Positions 19,847 through 29,161 of a DNA stretch of 64,000 nucleotides are shown piece after piece. The stretch covers positions 59,469-123,468 of the forward strand of contig CAKQDX010000003.1 in the NCBI GenBank assembly GCA_934229725.1, given 5' to 3'. The notes under the pieces were generated by a model. That model saw only the letters and a list, made by a program, of their open reading frames with translations, was not told where the DNA came from and ran no database searches. The translations under genes and the position numbers were made by a program. Origin of the DNA: an uncultured Streptococcus sp. (GTDB taxonomy: Bacteria > Bacillota > Bacilli > Lactobacillales > Streptococcaceae). The first letter of the stretch is position 1. Each line of letters opens with the position of its first letter.

Positions 19847-20818
19847 ATGGTACATCAAAAAGCAAACCCACAATTGAAATTGTTCTCTCTCAGCTCGAAT
19901 CCCGAAATTGCTGAAAAAATTGCTGAGGCTTCCGGATTGCCACTTGGTAAAGTTTCTTCACGTCAATTCTCTGATGGAGAAATCATGATTAACATCGAAG
20001 AGTCTGTTCGTGGGGACGATATCTATATCATCCAATCAACAAGTAACCCAGTTAACGACTACCTTTGGGAATTACTTATCATGATTGATGCCTGCAAACG
20101 TGCCAGTGCAAACTCTGTCAACGTGGTTATGCCTTATTTTGGTTACGCACGTCAAGACCGTATCGCTGCTTCACGTGAACCCATCACTGCTAAATTGATT
20201 GCCAACATGCTTGTTAAAGCTGGCGTTAACCGCATTTTGACTCTTGATCTTCACGCTGTCCAAGTTCAAGGTTTCTTTGACATTCCAGTGGATAATCTCT
20301 TCACGATGCCTTTATTTGCAGAATACTACAACGAAAAAGGATTCACTGGTAGTGATATTGTCGTTGTTAGCCCTAAAAACTCTGGTGTCAAACGTGCTCG
20401 TGGTTTAGCAGAATACCTTGATGCCCCAATCGCTATCATCGACTACGCCCAAGATGACGCTGAACGTGAAGAAGGCTATATCATCGGTGAAGTTGAAGGC
20501 AAAACAGCCATCATTGTCGATGATATTCTTAATACTGGTAAAACTTTTGCCGAAGCTGCCAAAATCCTTGAACGTGCTGGTGTGAAAGACATCTATGCCG
20601 TAGCCAGCCACGGTCTCTTCGCAGGTGGAGCAGCTGAAATCCTCAACGTTGCACCAATCAAAGAAATCTTGGTGACAGACTCTGTTGCAACCAAAGAAAA
20701 AGTTCCTACAAACGTTAAATACATTTCAGCAAGTGAGCTCATTGCCAACGCTATTACTCGTATCTTTGAACGCCAACCACTTAGCCCACTCTTTGCTTAT
20801 AAATCTCAAGAGGACTAA
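19847..20818 (+). CDS. prs: Ribose-phosphate pyrophosphokinase
   Basis: This enzyme makes PRPP from ribose 5-phosphate and ATP for purine, pyrimidine, NAD, His and Trp synthesis. The 323 residues include [19 protein letters not shown], the flexible loop [18 protein letters not shown], and the PRPP-binding [10 protein letters not shown]. Length is normal. The cysteine desulfurase starts 3 bp after its stop, so prs, desulfurase and the small DUF1831 gene form one operon ending at a terminator. Confidence 0.97.
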   Translation: MVHQKANPQLKLFSLSSNPEIAEKIAEASGLPLGKVSSRQFSDGEIMINIEESVRGDDIYIIQSTSNPVNDYLWELLIMIDACKRASANSVNVVMPYFGYARQDRIAASREPITAKLIANMLVKAGVNRILTLDLHAVQVQGFFDIPVDNLFTMPLFAEYYNEKGFTGSDIVVVSPKNSGVKRARGLAEYLDAPIAIIDYAQDDAEREEGYIIGEVEGKTAIIVDDILNTGKTFAEAAKILERAGVKDIYAVASHGLFAGGAAEILNVAPIKEILVTDSVATKEKVPTNVKYISASELIANAITRIFERQPLSPLFAYKSQED

Positions 20819-20821
20819 GCT

Positions 20822-21934
20822 ATGGTTTATTTGGACAATGCAGCGACAACACCATTGAATGCCGCTGCTATCTCAGCCATGACCCATGTCATGACTGAAA
20901 ACTTTGGAAATCCATCTAGTCTTCATGCTTATGGGCGCCAAGCCTCCAAAGGACTTCGTGAGGCACGTGAGGAAATGGCCAAACAGTTCGAGGTTCCTGC
21001 CCGTAAGCTCATCTTCACTTCTGGTGGGACTGAGGGAAATAATACAGCTATCAAAGGTTACGCCCTCGCCAATCAAGCTAAGGGAAAACATTTGATTACG
21101 ACGGCCATTGAACACCACTCGGTCCTTCATACCATGGCCTACCTGGAAGAACGCTTTGGTTTTGAAGTAACCTATATTCAACCGAAAAATCAGGTTATCA
21201 CAGCCCAACAAATCGCTGACGCTCTACGTGACGATACCATTCTCGTTTCTGTCATGTATGCCAATAACGAAACTGGCCAACTGCTGCCTATCAAGGAAAT
21301 TGGTAACTTGCTTACTGACCACCAGGCTGCCTTCCATGTGGATGCCGTTCAGGTTGCAGGGAAACTGCCTATTCACCCTGAGGAACTCGGTACCGATTTC
21401 GTCTCTATTAGCGCCCACAAATTCCATGGACCTAAAGGTGTCGGCATGCTCTATCATAATGACTTGCACTTTGACAACCTCCTCCATGGTGGTGAACAAG
21501 AGGAAAAACGCCGTGCCAGTACTGAAAATCTAGTCGGAATTGCAGGGATGACCGCAGCTTACAAGCAAGCCAGCGACCACTACCAAGACAATTACCAACA
21601 TGTGGAAACAATTCGTCAGACTTTCCTAGGCGCTCTTACCGTTCCTTACGAAATCAATAGCGCTGGTCCTAGCCTACCTCACGTTATCAACATCAGTTTT
21701 CCTGGTAAGGAAAATGGACCTCTCTTAACTCTGTTAGATTTGGCTGGCTTTGCTGTCTCAACAGGTTCTGCTTGTACTGCCGGAACCGTTGACCCTAGCC
21801 ACGTCATTCAAGCCCTTTATGGCAAAGATTCTGACAAGCTTAAGACTGCTATCCGCATTAGTTTATCAGAAGATAACACTGCTGAAGAACTTCTAGCTCT
21901 GGCCGAAAAACTTAATCAAATCATAGGAGACTAA
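20822..21934 (+). CDS. Cysteine desulfurase (IscS/NifS family)
   Basis: This PLP enzyme releases sulfur from cysteine as an enzyme-bound persulfide for tRNA thiolation or Fe-S assembly. The 370 residues begin MVYLDNAATTPL. The PLP lysine is in SAHKFHGPKG and the active-site cysteine in the short loop STGSACTAG, typical of group I. It lies in an operon between prs and a DUF1831 gene. No iscU or suf genes are adjacent, so the sulfur acceptor is open; tRNA modification is one possibility. Confidence 0.93.
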   Translation: MVYLDNAATTPLNAAAISAMTHVMTENFGNPSSLHAYGRQASKGLREAREEMAKQFEVPARKLIFTSGGTEGNNTAIKGYALANQAKGKHLITTAIEHHSVLHTMAYLEERFGFEVTYIQPKNQVITAQQIADALRDDTILVSVMYANNETGQLLPIKEIGNLLTDHQAAFHVDAVQVAGKLPIHPEELGTDFVSISAHKFHGPKGVGMLYHNDLHFDNLLHGGEQEEKRRASTENLVGIAGMTAAYKQASDHYQDNYQHVETIRQTFLGALTVPYEINSAGPSLPHVINISFPGKENGPLLTLLDLAGFAVSTGSACTAGTVDPSHVIQALYGKDSDKLKTAIRISLSEDNTAEELLALAEKLNQIIGD

Positions 21935-21935
21935 C

Positions 21936-22283
21936 ATGGCATTTGAAAAAAGCATTCATTTAGCTGACTGCAAATACCGTTATAGCATCAGCCCTAATGT
22001 CAAAAAATTCACCCTACGTGACACGACTTTTGTGCAAAATAAGATCGGAAACTACGAGTTGCACCGCCTGCTCGAAAAAGTACCTAACTCAGGCGAAGGT
22101 TTCCCACTCAAAATCACTATTAACAAAGACTTGACCGGCTTCAAATTGTCTATCACAGACAAATCTGGTCTTCGTAACGTTAATATCTTTAAAAAAGAAG
22201 ACCACCATATCTTACAAGAAAAATTTTATTTCTTAATGCAAAGTTTGGTTGATCGTCAAGTATTTGAGCAAGAAGAAGTCTAA
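21936..22283 (+). CDS. DUF1831-type small protein
   Basis: This is a soluble 115-residue protein that I recognise as the small conserved partner found after cysteine desulfurase in lactic acid bacteria (DUF1831). It starts 1 bp after the desulfurase stop. It has no cysteine-rich motif, signal or membrane segment; the C-terminus is acidic. Function is unknown, and a desulfurase-linked role is inferred only from linkage. Confidence 0.75.
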   Translation: MAFEKSIHLADCKYRYSISPNVKKFTLRDTTFVQNKIGNYELHRLLEKVPNSGEGFPLKITINKDLTGFKLSITDKSGLRNVNIFKKEDHHILQEKFYFLMQSLVDRQVFEQEEV

Positions 22284-22310
22284 GACATTTTTCTAGCTAC
22301 ATAGAAAGAG

Positions 22311-22333
22311 CCTATCCTTGTGATAGGTTTTTT
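22311..22333 (+). terminator. Terminator of prs operon
   Basis: CCTATC/GATAGG stem with a 5-nt loop, then T6, 28 bp after the DUF1831 gene. Confidence 0.85.
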
Positions 22334-22355
22334 ATATCGCGTCATTTACACTCTT

Positions 22356-22387
22356 TTGTTGCAATCTTCACAATCTTTTCTTAAAAT
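22356..22387 (+). promoter_or_regulatory. rex promoter with possible Rex operator
   Basis: TTGCAA (22359-22364) and TAAAAT (22382-22387) are 17 bp apart. An imperfect 18-bp palindrome TTGTTG...TTCACAA (22356-22373) overlaps the -35. Its right half matches the Rex consensus half-site TTCACAA and its left half matches only TTGT. The promoter is convincing; the autoregulatory site is tentative. Confidence 0.6.
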
Positions 22388-22426
22388 ATAAGATATTCAA
22401 ACTAATTCAAGAAAGGAAAGCGATCA

Positions 22427-23086
22427 ATGACTTTTGAGAAAAACATCCCAAACGCCACCGCCAAACGTCTCTCTCTCTACTATCGTATTTTCAAACGATT
22501 CCATCGTGAAAATATTGAAAAAGCAAGCTCCAAGCAAATTGCTGAAGCTATCGGGATTGACCCTGCTACTGTTCGTCGGGACTTCTCTTATTTTGGTGAG
22601 TTAGGTCGTCGTGGCTTTGGTTATGACGTGAACAAGCTGATGACATTTTTCGCTGAACTCCTTAATGACAATTCAACCACCAAGGTACTCCTTGTTGGGG
22701 TTGGGAATATTGGACGTGCTCTCCTCCACTATCGTTTTCAAGAGCGTAACCGCATGCAGCTGGTCATGGCTTTTGACACGGACGATAACGAATTAGTAGG
22801 CACTCAAACTGAGGACGATATCCCTATCTATGGGATTTCTCAAATCAAAGATAAGATTGCCCAAGAAGACATCAAAACAGCCATCCTGACTGTGCCATCT
22901 ATCAAGGCACAGGAAGTGGCTGATCTTTTGGTTGTGGCTGGTATTGAAGGCATTCTCTGCTTCTCTCCAGTAAACCTTAATCTTCCACGACATATAGTTG
23001 TCCAGTACGTGGACCTCACCAGCGAACTACAAACCCTACTCTATTTCATGAAAGAAGAAGAAAAATCAAGGAGAAGCAATGACTAA
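22427..23086 (+). CDS. rex: Redox-sensing transcriptional repressor Rex
   Basis: Rex senses the NADH/NAD ratio and represses fermentation and respiration genes when NADH is low. The 219 residues contain an N-terminal winged helix ([22 protein letters not shown]) and a Rossmann domain with [10 protein letters not shown] near residue 90, plus a C-terminal swapped helix. GAAAGGAAAG precedes the ATG. Its 3' end overlaps the amidotransferase gene by 8 bp. Confidence 0.96.
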   Translation: MTFEKNIPNATAKRLSLYYRIFKRFHRENIEKASSKQIAEAIGIDPATVRRDFSYFGELGRRGFGYDVNKLMTFFAELLNDNSTTKVLLVGVGNIGRALLHYRFQERNRMQLVMAFDTDDNELVGTQTEDDIPIYGISQIKDKIAQEDIKTAILTVPSIKAQEVADLLVVAGIEGILCFSPVNLNLPRHIVVQYVDLTSELQTLLYFMKEEEKSRRSND

Positions 23087-23774
23087 ACCTATTATCGGAA
23101 TCACAGCCAATGTAAGGCCAAACCCAGCCCATGAAGATATTAACTGGTCCTATGCCCCAACTGGCTTTGTCGAAGGGGTTCAAAGAGCCGGAGGCCTAGC
23201 AATCCTCCTACCTGTTTCTGATCCTTCGGAAGCCAAGACCTACATCTCCATGATTGATAAACTCATCCTCATTGGTGGACAAAACGTTGACCCTAAATTC
23301 TACAACGAAGAAAATCATGCCAGTGAAAATGACTTCTTCCTCGAGCGAGACCTCTTTGAGATGGCACTGATTGAAGAAGCTACCAAACAAAAGAAACCAA
23401 TCTTTTCAATCTGTCGTGGGACCCAACTCATGAACGTTGCCCTAGGTGGTAGCCTCCACCAAGACATCGAACACCACTGGCAAGACAAACCTTCGGATTA
23501 TCTTTACCACGAAATGGTGATTGAAGACCACAGCAAGTTGGCAGAAATTTACGGTCGAGAAACCTCTATTAACTCTTTCCACCATCAAAGCATCAAACAC
23601 TTGGCCTCTGACCTTCGTGTCATTGCGCGTGACCCTGAAGATAACACTGTCGAAGCCGTTGAGTCAAACACACCCAACCTTCGCTTCTTAGGCGTACAGT
23701 GGCATCCTGAGCTTCTCCTAGACAAACGTGAAGAAGACCTCAAGCTCTTTAAATACGTCGTTAACGAACTATAA
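23079..23774 (+). CDS. Class I glutamine amidotransferase-like hydrolase (peptidase C26)
   Basis: The product (231 residues) resembles PuuD-type gamma-glutamyl hydrolases that cleave gamma-glutamyl amides. The nucleophile cysteine lies in [16 protein letters not shown] and the His-Glu pair in VQWHPELL, completing a Cys-His-Glu triad. It follows rex with an 8-bp overlap and AAGGAG upstream of the ATG. No polyamine pathway genes are nearby, so the natural substrate is unknown. Confidence 0.9.
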   Translation: MTKPIIGITANVRPNPAHEDINWSYAPTGFVEGVQRAGGLAILLPVSDPSEAKTYISMIDKLILIGGQNVDPKFYNEENHASENDFFLERDLFEMALIEEATKQKKPIFSICRGTQLMNVALGGSLHQDIEHHWQDKPSDYLYHEMVIEDHSKLAEIYGRETSINSFHHQSIKHLASDLRVIARDPEDNTVEAVESNTPNLRFLGVQWHPELLLDKREEDLKLFKYVVNEL

Positions 23775-23808
23775 AAGCAACTGAGACTGCATGAACTCAG
23801 TTGCTTTT
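23773..23808. terminator. Terminator between rex unit and radC
   Basis: A 13-bp perfect stem AAAAGCAACTGAG/CTCAGTTGCTTTT with a 10-nt loop lies between the convergent amidotransferase and radC genes. T-tracts are present on both sides, so it probably serves both. Confidence 0.85.
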
Positions 23809-23837
23809 CTTGTATTACTATTTTATCGGGACTCTTA

Positions 23838-24524
23838 CTAGAGCTCAAAATCCTCTCTTTCCTCTCGGAAAGAATAATAGGTGGATTTGCCTACAATCAA
23901 ATGATCAAGGAGACAAATTCCCAAGTCATTGCAAGACCTCTTTATCTTTTGCGTAAAATCAATGTCATTATGACTAGGGTAGGCCTCACCAGACGGGTGA
24001 TTGTGAACCACTATTAAAGACGTCGCCATCAGATGACAAGCATAATGCAAAATCTCACGAGGCTCTGCAATCGAACGACGCACCCCACCAATAAACACCG
24101 TCTTTTGCTGAATAATACGATTCTGCGTATCCAGGTAGATGGCCACCAAATGCTCCTGAGGCTTGTCCCCAATATCCAACATCATACGACGAGCCACCTG
24201 CTGACTAGACATAATCTGCTCAGAACGAGCCAACTCAGCCTTCTCAATCCGCTTAGACAGCTCCACCATAGCCTTCAACTCGATAGACTTCACCCGCCCA
24301 ATACCAGGAATGGCCTGAAGTTCATTTAAAGACAAACGAGACAAATCTGCCAAACTCGTCATCCCTTTCAAAATACGACTAGCCATAGATAAGACCGACT
24401 CCGACCTAGTTCCCGTCCGCAACACTATGGCCAAGAGCTCCTGATCTGACAAAACCTCTGCCCCCTTCTGCAAGAGACGCTCACGAGGCAAAAGTCCCGA
24501 CTCCTCAGCTACAATACTATACAT
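23838..24524 (-). CDS. radC: RadC family JAB/MPN-domain protein
   Basis: This RadC/YeeS (UPF0758) protein has 228 residues: an N-terminal helix-hairpin-helix region (LSDQELLAIVLRTG, then LNELQAIPGIGRVKS) and a C-terminal JAB/MPN metalloprotease-like domain. The metal ligands are visible in VVHNHPSGEAYPSHNDIDFT. In naturally competent streptococci radC is a late competence gene, although its loss has little effect on transformation. Here a cin-box sits 23 bp before the start, inside a terminator-like hairpin. AGGAGG is 9 nt from the ATG. The biochemical function is unsettled. Confidence 0.93.
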   Translation of the reverse strand: MYSIVAEESGLLPRERLLQKGAEVLSDQELLAIVLRTGTRSESVLSMASRILKGMTSLADLSRLSLNELQAIPGIGRVKSIELKAMVELSKRIEKAELARSEQIMSSQQVARRMMLDIGDKPQEHLVAIYLDTQNRIIQQKTVFIGGVRRSIAEPREILHYACHLMATSLIVVHNHPSGEAYPSHNDIDFTQKIKRSCNDLGICLLDHLIVGKSTYYSFREEREDFEL

Positions 24525-24527
24525 AAG

Positions 24528-24563
24528 AAAAAACCTCCTACTTACTTATTCGTAAGTGGGAGG
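24528..24563 (-). promoter_or_regulatory. Hairpin combining rgp terminator, cin-box and radC RBS
   Basis: On the minus strand a 12-bp stem (one mismatch, 6-nt loop; arms 24552-24563 and 24534-24545) is followed by T6. It stands immediately after rgpF and fits a rho-independent terminator. TACGAATA, the ComX (SigX) cin-box, occupies 24547-24554, spanning the loop and upper stem. AGGAGG of radC forms the base of the 3' arm (24534-24539). A ComX transcript starting just downstream of the box would lack the 5' arm and leave the RBS open, while read-through from rgpF would bury it. Confidence 0.75.
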
Positions 24564-24569
24564 GGGAAA

Positions 24570-26213
24570 TTAAACGGCTGAGGATTTTTTTAAACCTATT
24601 TTTCTTAAAAAGGCCTTTTGATAGGCTGAAAACTTATTCTTGAGTGTCAGTGGTTTCGGAATCTGTTCCATCTCAATAAGATGAACCTTATGTCGTTCGG
24701 CATAAGATATTGCTTCAGAAGTCACTATACGATAATCGATTCCTTCATCCCAAACTTTTCGATAAAAGAGATAATCCAGAACATTCTCATCAAAATGAGA
24801 AAACACGGGTTTATCCTTTAGGATAATTTCTTCCAAAAAATCTTTTGACATCCACATAGAACCTTGGAAAACATAGAGTGACTTATTGGTAGCTTTTAGA
24901 CATTGGTTATTTAATTCAAGTTCCTGATTATGGTTTAAAGTGCTGATTGAGTCTGTCCAATAAAGTTCCTTAGACAAATCAGCAAACACCAGACCAACCT
25001 CTGGAAAATGTGTAAAAATTGATACTACTCTCTCTTCATCTAATAGCAAATCCATTAAGGAAACTCTTACAGCTTCGTCAACAAGGCAACCTTCATTTCC
25101 AAAGTCTGATGTGTGAAAATGCCCAACAAAGTCATACTCTCTAAGCTGAGATGCCAAAGATACTAAGGCATGATAATGATTTTCAAAGGTTTGAGAAACA
25201 AGCTGGAATCTATCTTTATCAAAACGATTTAATAAGATAACCTCAACTTCATTTCTATCGATATGGCTTGAAAGGGTAAAATAGTAGAAAGCTGACAAAC
25301 TTTTGTCCATCAATACTTTTAGTCTCTCTACATCACTAATGTGTACATGAATAGCTAAACGATAATTGGATCTTGTAATTGTGTTAAAGTTAGAATCAAC
25401 CACTTTATCATCTAAAAAGACCAAACTATCAGGGGAATGATAACGGTTCAGATGCGACTTGATTAGTGCCACCGGATAAGTTGATAGGTTAGTAAGATAA
25501 TCTAAAAGTAGTTTTCCTTTTTTCTCATCACCTGTAAAAGCTTTCAACTTAATAAAGGGTACCTTATGTTCAAGGATAGTTATTGGTCTGTAGTAAGAAA
25601 AATCAGGGTGAATTAGATCTCCTGCCTCTTCGTCAATGGTATTAAAGACAGCATCATAATGGAATCCCGCTTCAGTAAGAACACTGGTAACCTTAGTTTC
25701 ATAATTGTCAATAACATCTTGAACGTCGGTAAAAGTCTTTATAGAAGTCCAAAATTTTTGAAAGGCATCTGAAGCAACAACATGCTTTTTGAAAGATATA
25801 AAATAACTTTGTAGATGCTCATCGAAATATTTGGTTTTTCTAAAATCCGTCATCCCCCAAAAGTCAACATTCGAGCGTTTTTCAAAGCCTTCGACTAGGT
25901 CAGTCATATCCCATAGAGGACCAAAGCAAGTATCATTCATGAGTGTAACTGAATCGAAATCCGTTAAATGGTCAAAACCGACATGAGCCATACCATCTCT
26001 CCAAGCTGCAAAATCAAAGCCTAGATTTTCTCTTTGTAATACCTTCTCTACACCCAGATCTTTGAGAGTTTGTAATGCGGACCCCGTTAGTTGACTATTT
26101 GAAATCACAATAAGTTTAGAAAAAAGTGGTCTAAGCTGCTCTAATTGATAGAGCACATGACCACTTAATTCGTTGTACTTATTATAATGAACATATAACA
26201 AGAGACGTTTCAT
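24570..26213 (-). CDS. rgpF: Rhamnan synthesis protein RgpF
   Basis: RgpF is a cytoplasmic rhamnosyltransferase-type protein that extends the polyrhamnose backbone of the cell-wall polysaccharide. The 547 residues start MKRLLLYVHYNKYNELSGHV, with the RgpF-family core ENLGFDFAAWRDGM then LMNDTCFGPLWDM and DFWGMTDFR. It has no membrane span. It is the last gene of rgpA-B-C-D-F, 0 bp after rgpD, ending at the hairpin in front of radC. A homologous core occurs inside the large protein at 33018-35969. Confidence 0.93.
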   Translation of the reverse strand: MKRLLLYVHYNKYNELSGHVLYQLEQLRPLFSKLIVISNSQLTGSALQTLKDLGVEKVLQRENLGFDFAAWRDGMAHVGFDHLTDFDSVTLMNDTCFGPLWDMTDLVEGFEKRSNVDFWGMTDFRKTKYFDEHLQSYFISFKKHVVASDAFQKFWTSIKTFTDVQDVIDNYETKVTSVLTEAGFHYDAVFNTIDEEAGDLIHPDFSYYRPITILEHKVPFIKLKAFTGDEKKGKLLLDYLTNLSTYPVALIKSHLNRYHSPDSLVFLDDKVVDSNFNTITRSNYRLAIHVHISDVERLKVLMDKSLSAFYYFTLSSHIDRNEVEVILLNRFDKDRFQLVSQTFENHYHALVSLASQLREYDFVGHFHTSDFGNEGCLVDEAVRVSLMDLLLDEERVVSIFTHFPEVGLVFADLSKELYWTDSISTLNHNQELELNNQCLKATNKSLYVFQGSMWMSKDFLEEIILKDKPVFSHFDENVLDYLFYRKVWDEGIDYRIVTSEAISYAERHKVHLIEMEQIPKPLTLKNKFSAYQKAFLRKIGLKKSSAV

Positions 26214-27416
26214 TTATTCCTTAATCTCCCATTTTCCATTTCTCTGAACCATACCAGTTGCAGAATCTTTTGCTGACTTATCATCATCTTCAATATCTGT
26301 TCGATTTAAGAGAATGACTGGTGAATTGGCTGAATCAGCAAAAGCAATCATCTGATCATCATTATCTCTAATAGAGACTTGAAGCTTGAGCTTAATATCA
26401 TTCAGATGAGCCAAACTGCATTTATATGTGAGTGTTTTTCTTCCTGAACCACTGGTCTTATTGTCCAAGGAATTGTCATTATAAATCCAGATACCACGGT
26501 CAATATCTGTAATTGAAAAGGCAATATAGGTCTCAATATCTTCATTCACATCATAAGAAATCTCGAATGAAATATCTTGATCAGGACTGATAATATTATC
26601 AGTCAAAAGTTTAACTTGTAAATTAGTGATTTTGGGATTTTCAACCACCACATCATCATTTGAAACTTTTTGACCCGCAGCATTATCAAAGCTATATTGA
26701 TTGGCAACTTCATCAGGATCACCAACAACTTTGACTAGACCATGTTCAATCAGAACGGCCTTATTACAGTACTTTTTAACCGCTGACATGTCATGGGTAA
26801 CCAAGATAGTTGTCTTTCCAGATTGCTTACGTTCCATGAAATAATCATTACATTTACGTTGAAAGGCCTCATCACCTACGGCTAAGACTTCGTCCAAGAT
26901 AAGGATATCCCCTTGAGCCTTGATAGCGACTGAAAAAGCCAGACGAACTTGCATACCGCTTGAGTAGTTCTTCAACTTTTGATTCATAAAATCATGAAGT
27001 TCAGCGAAATCTACAATGTCATCATACATGGCATCTACTTCTTCTGTTGAGAAACCAAGCATAGCACCATTCATATAGACATTCTCACGGCCAGTCAATT
27101 CTGGATTAAATCCAACCCCCAGCTCGATGAAAGACACCAACTTACCATCAATGGTAACCTTACCTTTTTCTGGAACATAAATCTCAGAAATAATTTTTAG
27201 AAGCGTTGATTTCCCAGAACCATTACGTCCAACAATTCCATAAAAATCACCTTTTTCGACTTCAAAAGAAATATCTTTCAAGACATGTTGTTCAGTATAC
27301 CCTTTAATCCCTTTAAAGCGATTAACAAGAGTTGTTCTTAGACTCTGGCTCGCCTCAGTTGGCAATTTAAAATACTTACTTACATGATCTACTTTTACAG
27401 CAATATTATTTGACAT
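26214..27416 (-). CDS. rgpD: Polysaccharide ABC exporter ATPase RgpD
   Basis: This is the ATPase of the ABC exporter that moves lipid-linked polyrhamnose across the membrane (Wzt/TagH type). The 400 residues contain Walker A VGRNGSGKSTLLK near residue 62, signature YSSGMQVRLAFSVA, Walker B ILILDEVLAVGD, and an H-loop in THDMSAVKK. After residue ~245 comes a beta-rich Wzt-like C-terminal domain, presumably for recognising the glycan. The ATG shares a base with the rgpC stop. Confidence 0.95.
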   Translation of the reverse strand: MSNNIAVKVDHVSKYFKLPTEASQSLRTTLVNRFKGIKGYTEQHVLKDISFEVEKGDFYGIVGRNGSGKSTLLKIISEIYVPEKGKVTIDGKLVSFIELGVGFNPELTGRENVYMNGAMLGFSTEEVDAMYDDIVDFAELHDFMNQKLKNYSSGMQVRLAFSVAIKAQGDILILDEVLAVGDEAFQRKCNDYFMERKQSGKTTILVTHDMSAVKKYCNKAVLIEHGLVKVVGDPDEVANQYSFDNAAGQKVSNDDVVVENPKITNLQVKLLTDNIISPDQDISFEISYDVNEDIETYIAFSITDIDRGIWIYNDNSLDNKTSGSGRKTLTYKCSLAHLNDIKLKLQVSIRDNDDQMIAFADSANSPVILLNRTDIEDDDKSAKDSATGMVQRNGKWEIKE

Positions 27417-28222
27417 TATAGAATCTCCGCAAATCGTTTAGCATTTCGATTAAAGACAAGGAAACCAATGATAAAAATTACAACAGGAATCGCATAAGGA
27501 ACAAAAGCAATCAATTTATTATTAATAATATCCCATCCTCTTGGGTTTACTGGGTCAATAATAAAATGACGCATATCCTGTAAAATCTGAGCGATTGGAT
27601 TCAGCATCATAACCTTTGCAACAAACGTCTGGTTCCTTTGAAGAAGGTAAGTGATGGAATAGATAATCGGACTCGCATACATACCTGCTTGAAGCACAAC
27701 TTCCCAGATAGGACCAATATCACGGTATTTAACAAAGAGTGCTGACAAGATAAAAGCAACTCCCATTGCCATTAAGAGAACCTCCATGAAAAGAGGAATA
27801 ATGACCAAGGTATTAATACCAATCGGAACCTGATTAATTAAGGCAAATGCAAAAACAACCACTAGGTTAATCAAGAAGTTAATTGCAGCTCCTAATACAG
27901 ATGAGATAACAATTGTTTGCTTCGGAAAGTTTAGTTTACGTAAGAGATCACCTCTTGAAACAATAGAGAGCATTCCCATATTGGTAGCCTCAGTGAAGAA
28001 ACTCCAAAAAATCATGGCTAGAAGCAAGCCTACAGCATAGTGTGGTGTCCCGTCATCAAATCTCAAAAAACGAACGAAGACAAGATACATAATTGTAAAC
28101 ATCATCAACGGTTTCAAAATAGACCAAAGATAACCAATAAAAGAACCCTGATAACGTAATTTAAAATCTGTTTTAATCAGTTCCTTAAGCAAAACTCGAT
28201 TTTTCTGACTAAAGAATTCCAT
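27416..28222 (-). CDS. rgpC: Polysaccharide ABC exporter permease RgpC
   Basis: This is the membrane half of the rhamnan exporter (ABC-2 type, 268 residues) with six hydrophobic segments, starting near residues 30, 60, 105, 145, 175 and 235, and the conserved FKLRYQGSFIGYLWSILKPL entry region. It lies 0 bp after rgpB and is coupled to rgpD by a TAATG overlap. Confidence 0.94.
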   Translation of the reverse strand: MEFFSQKNRVLLKELIKTDFKLRYQGSFIGYLWSILKPLMMFTIMYLVFVRFLRFDDGTPHYAVGLLLAMIFWSFFTEATNMGMLSIVSRGDLLRKLNFPKQTIVISSVLGAAINFLINLVVVFAFALINQVPIGINTLVIIPLFMEVLLMAMGVAFILSALFVKYRDIGPIWEVVLQAGMYASPIIYSITYLLQRNQTFVAKVMMLNPIAQILQDMRHFIIDPVNPRGWDIINNKLIAFVPYAIPVVIFIIGFLVFNRNAKRFAEIL

Positions 28223-29161
28223 TTAGTCCTCCTTATACATGAATTTTGTCAAAATCAAACTCGTAAATACAAAGGTGTGAAAGGCTCTATTTTTACGATA
28301 ACCATATGTTTTCAAACGACGATAACGCTCGCTTAATCCTTGATCCATTATAGTCACAAAGTTCTCAACCAGCTCTTTCTTTTCAGCATCCAGTGGCAAA
28401 GAGAGAAGGTTTTCTGCCTGATTCTGACTAGCCTTAATCAACTTCCAGTATTTATTGAATAAGGTTTGAGGTCGAATCCAATTCTGCATACGTTTACGAA
28501 GCGTTCTAGCTCCTAGAACATTATCTGCATGCTGACGGTAAAGCTCTGTTGGCTGGTCAATATAAACGAGATTGCCAAATGCTGACGCAAGCAAACCTAA
28601 ATACCAGTCATGCATCAGGATCCCGTTAGGTTCATCACCAGTCCATAATTCAGCCAGAGCATGATTAATTAGAGATACACCGCCTGTAACAGTGTTCTCC
28701 GTCATTTCTTGAACCAACTCGGTGTTAGCATGGTCTGACTGAGTACGTATCATACTCCCATGAAGCACCTCCAAATCCTGATTTACAACCTTTAAATCCG
28801 TATATACCAAAAGTGGTTTATCAGATGGGTAGTGACTTGCTTTCTCAAGTTGAAGAGATAGCTTCTCAGGTAACCAAGTATCATCCTGGTCTGAGAAAAG
28901 ATAGTAGTCAGATTCTTGATACTTCAAAAGCGTAAAGAAACTCTTTATAACACCTAAATTTTCAGTTTGATCAGGATTGATGAAAACAATGCGATCATCT
29001 TCTGAAGCGAAGCGTTTGATAATGTCTCTCGTTTTATCCTTAGAACCATCATCACGAATTAACAAGGTCCAATCAGTATAAGTCTGTTGCTGAATACTCT
29101 CTATTTGCTCTGCTAAAAAGTTCTCGCCATTATAAGTAGACATGAGAATAGTTACTTTCAT
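28223..29161 (-). CDS. rgpB: Rhamnosyltransferase RgpB (GT2)
   Basis: This is a GT2 family glycosyltransferase (312 residues) with GT-A motifs ILMSTYNGENFLAEQIESI, RDDGSKDKT and the metal-binding SDQDDTWLP. The C-terminal half is basic and amphipathic, suggesting membrane association. Position between rgpA and rgpC identifies it as RgpB, an L-rhamnosyltransferase that uses dTDP-rhamnose. It overlaps rgpA by 4 bp. Confidence 0.93.
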   Translation of the reverse strand: MKVTILMSTYNGENFLAEQIESIQQQTYTDWTLLIRDDGSKDKTRDIIKRFASEDDRIVFINPDQTENLGVIKSFFTLLKYQESDYYLFSDQDDTWLPEKLSLQLEKASHYPSDKPLLVYTDLKVVNQDLEVLHGSMIRTQSDHANTELVQEMTENTVTGGVSLINHALAELWTGDEPNGILMHDWYLGLLASAFGNLVYIDQPTELYRQHADNVLGARTLRKRMQNWIRPQTLFNKYWKLIKASQNQAENLLSLPLDAEKKELVENFVTIMDQGLSERYRRLKTYGYRKNRAFHTFVFTSLILTKFMYKED

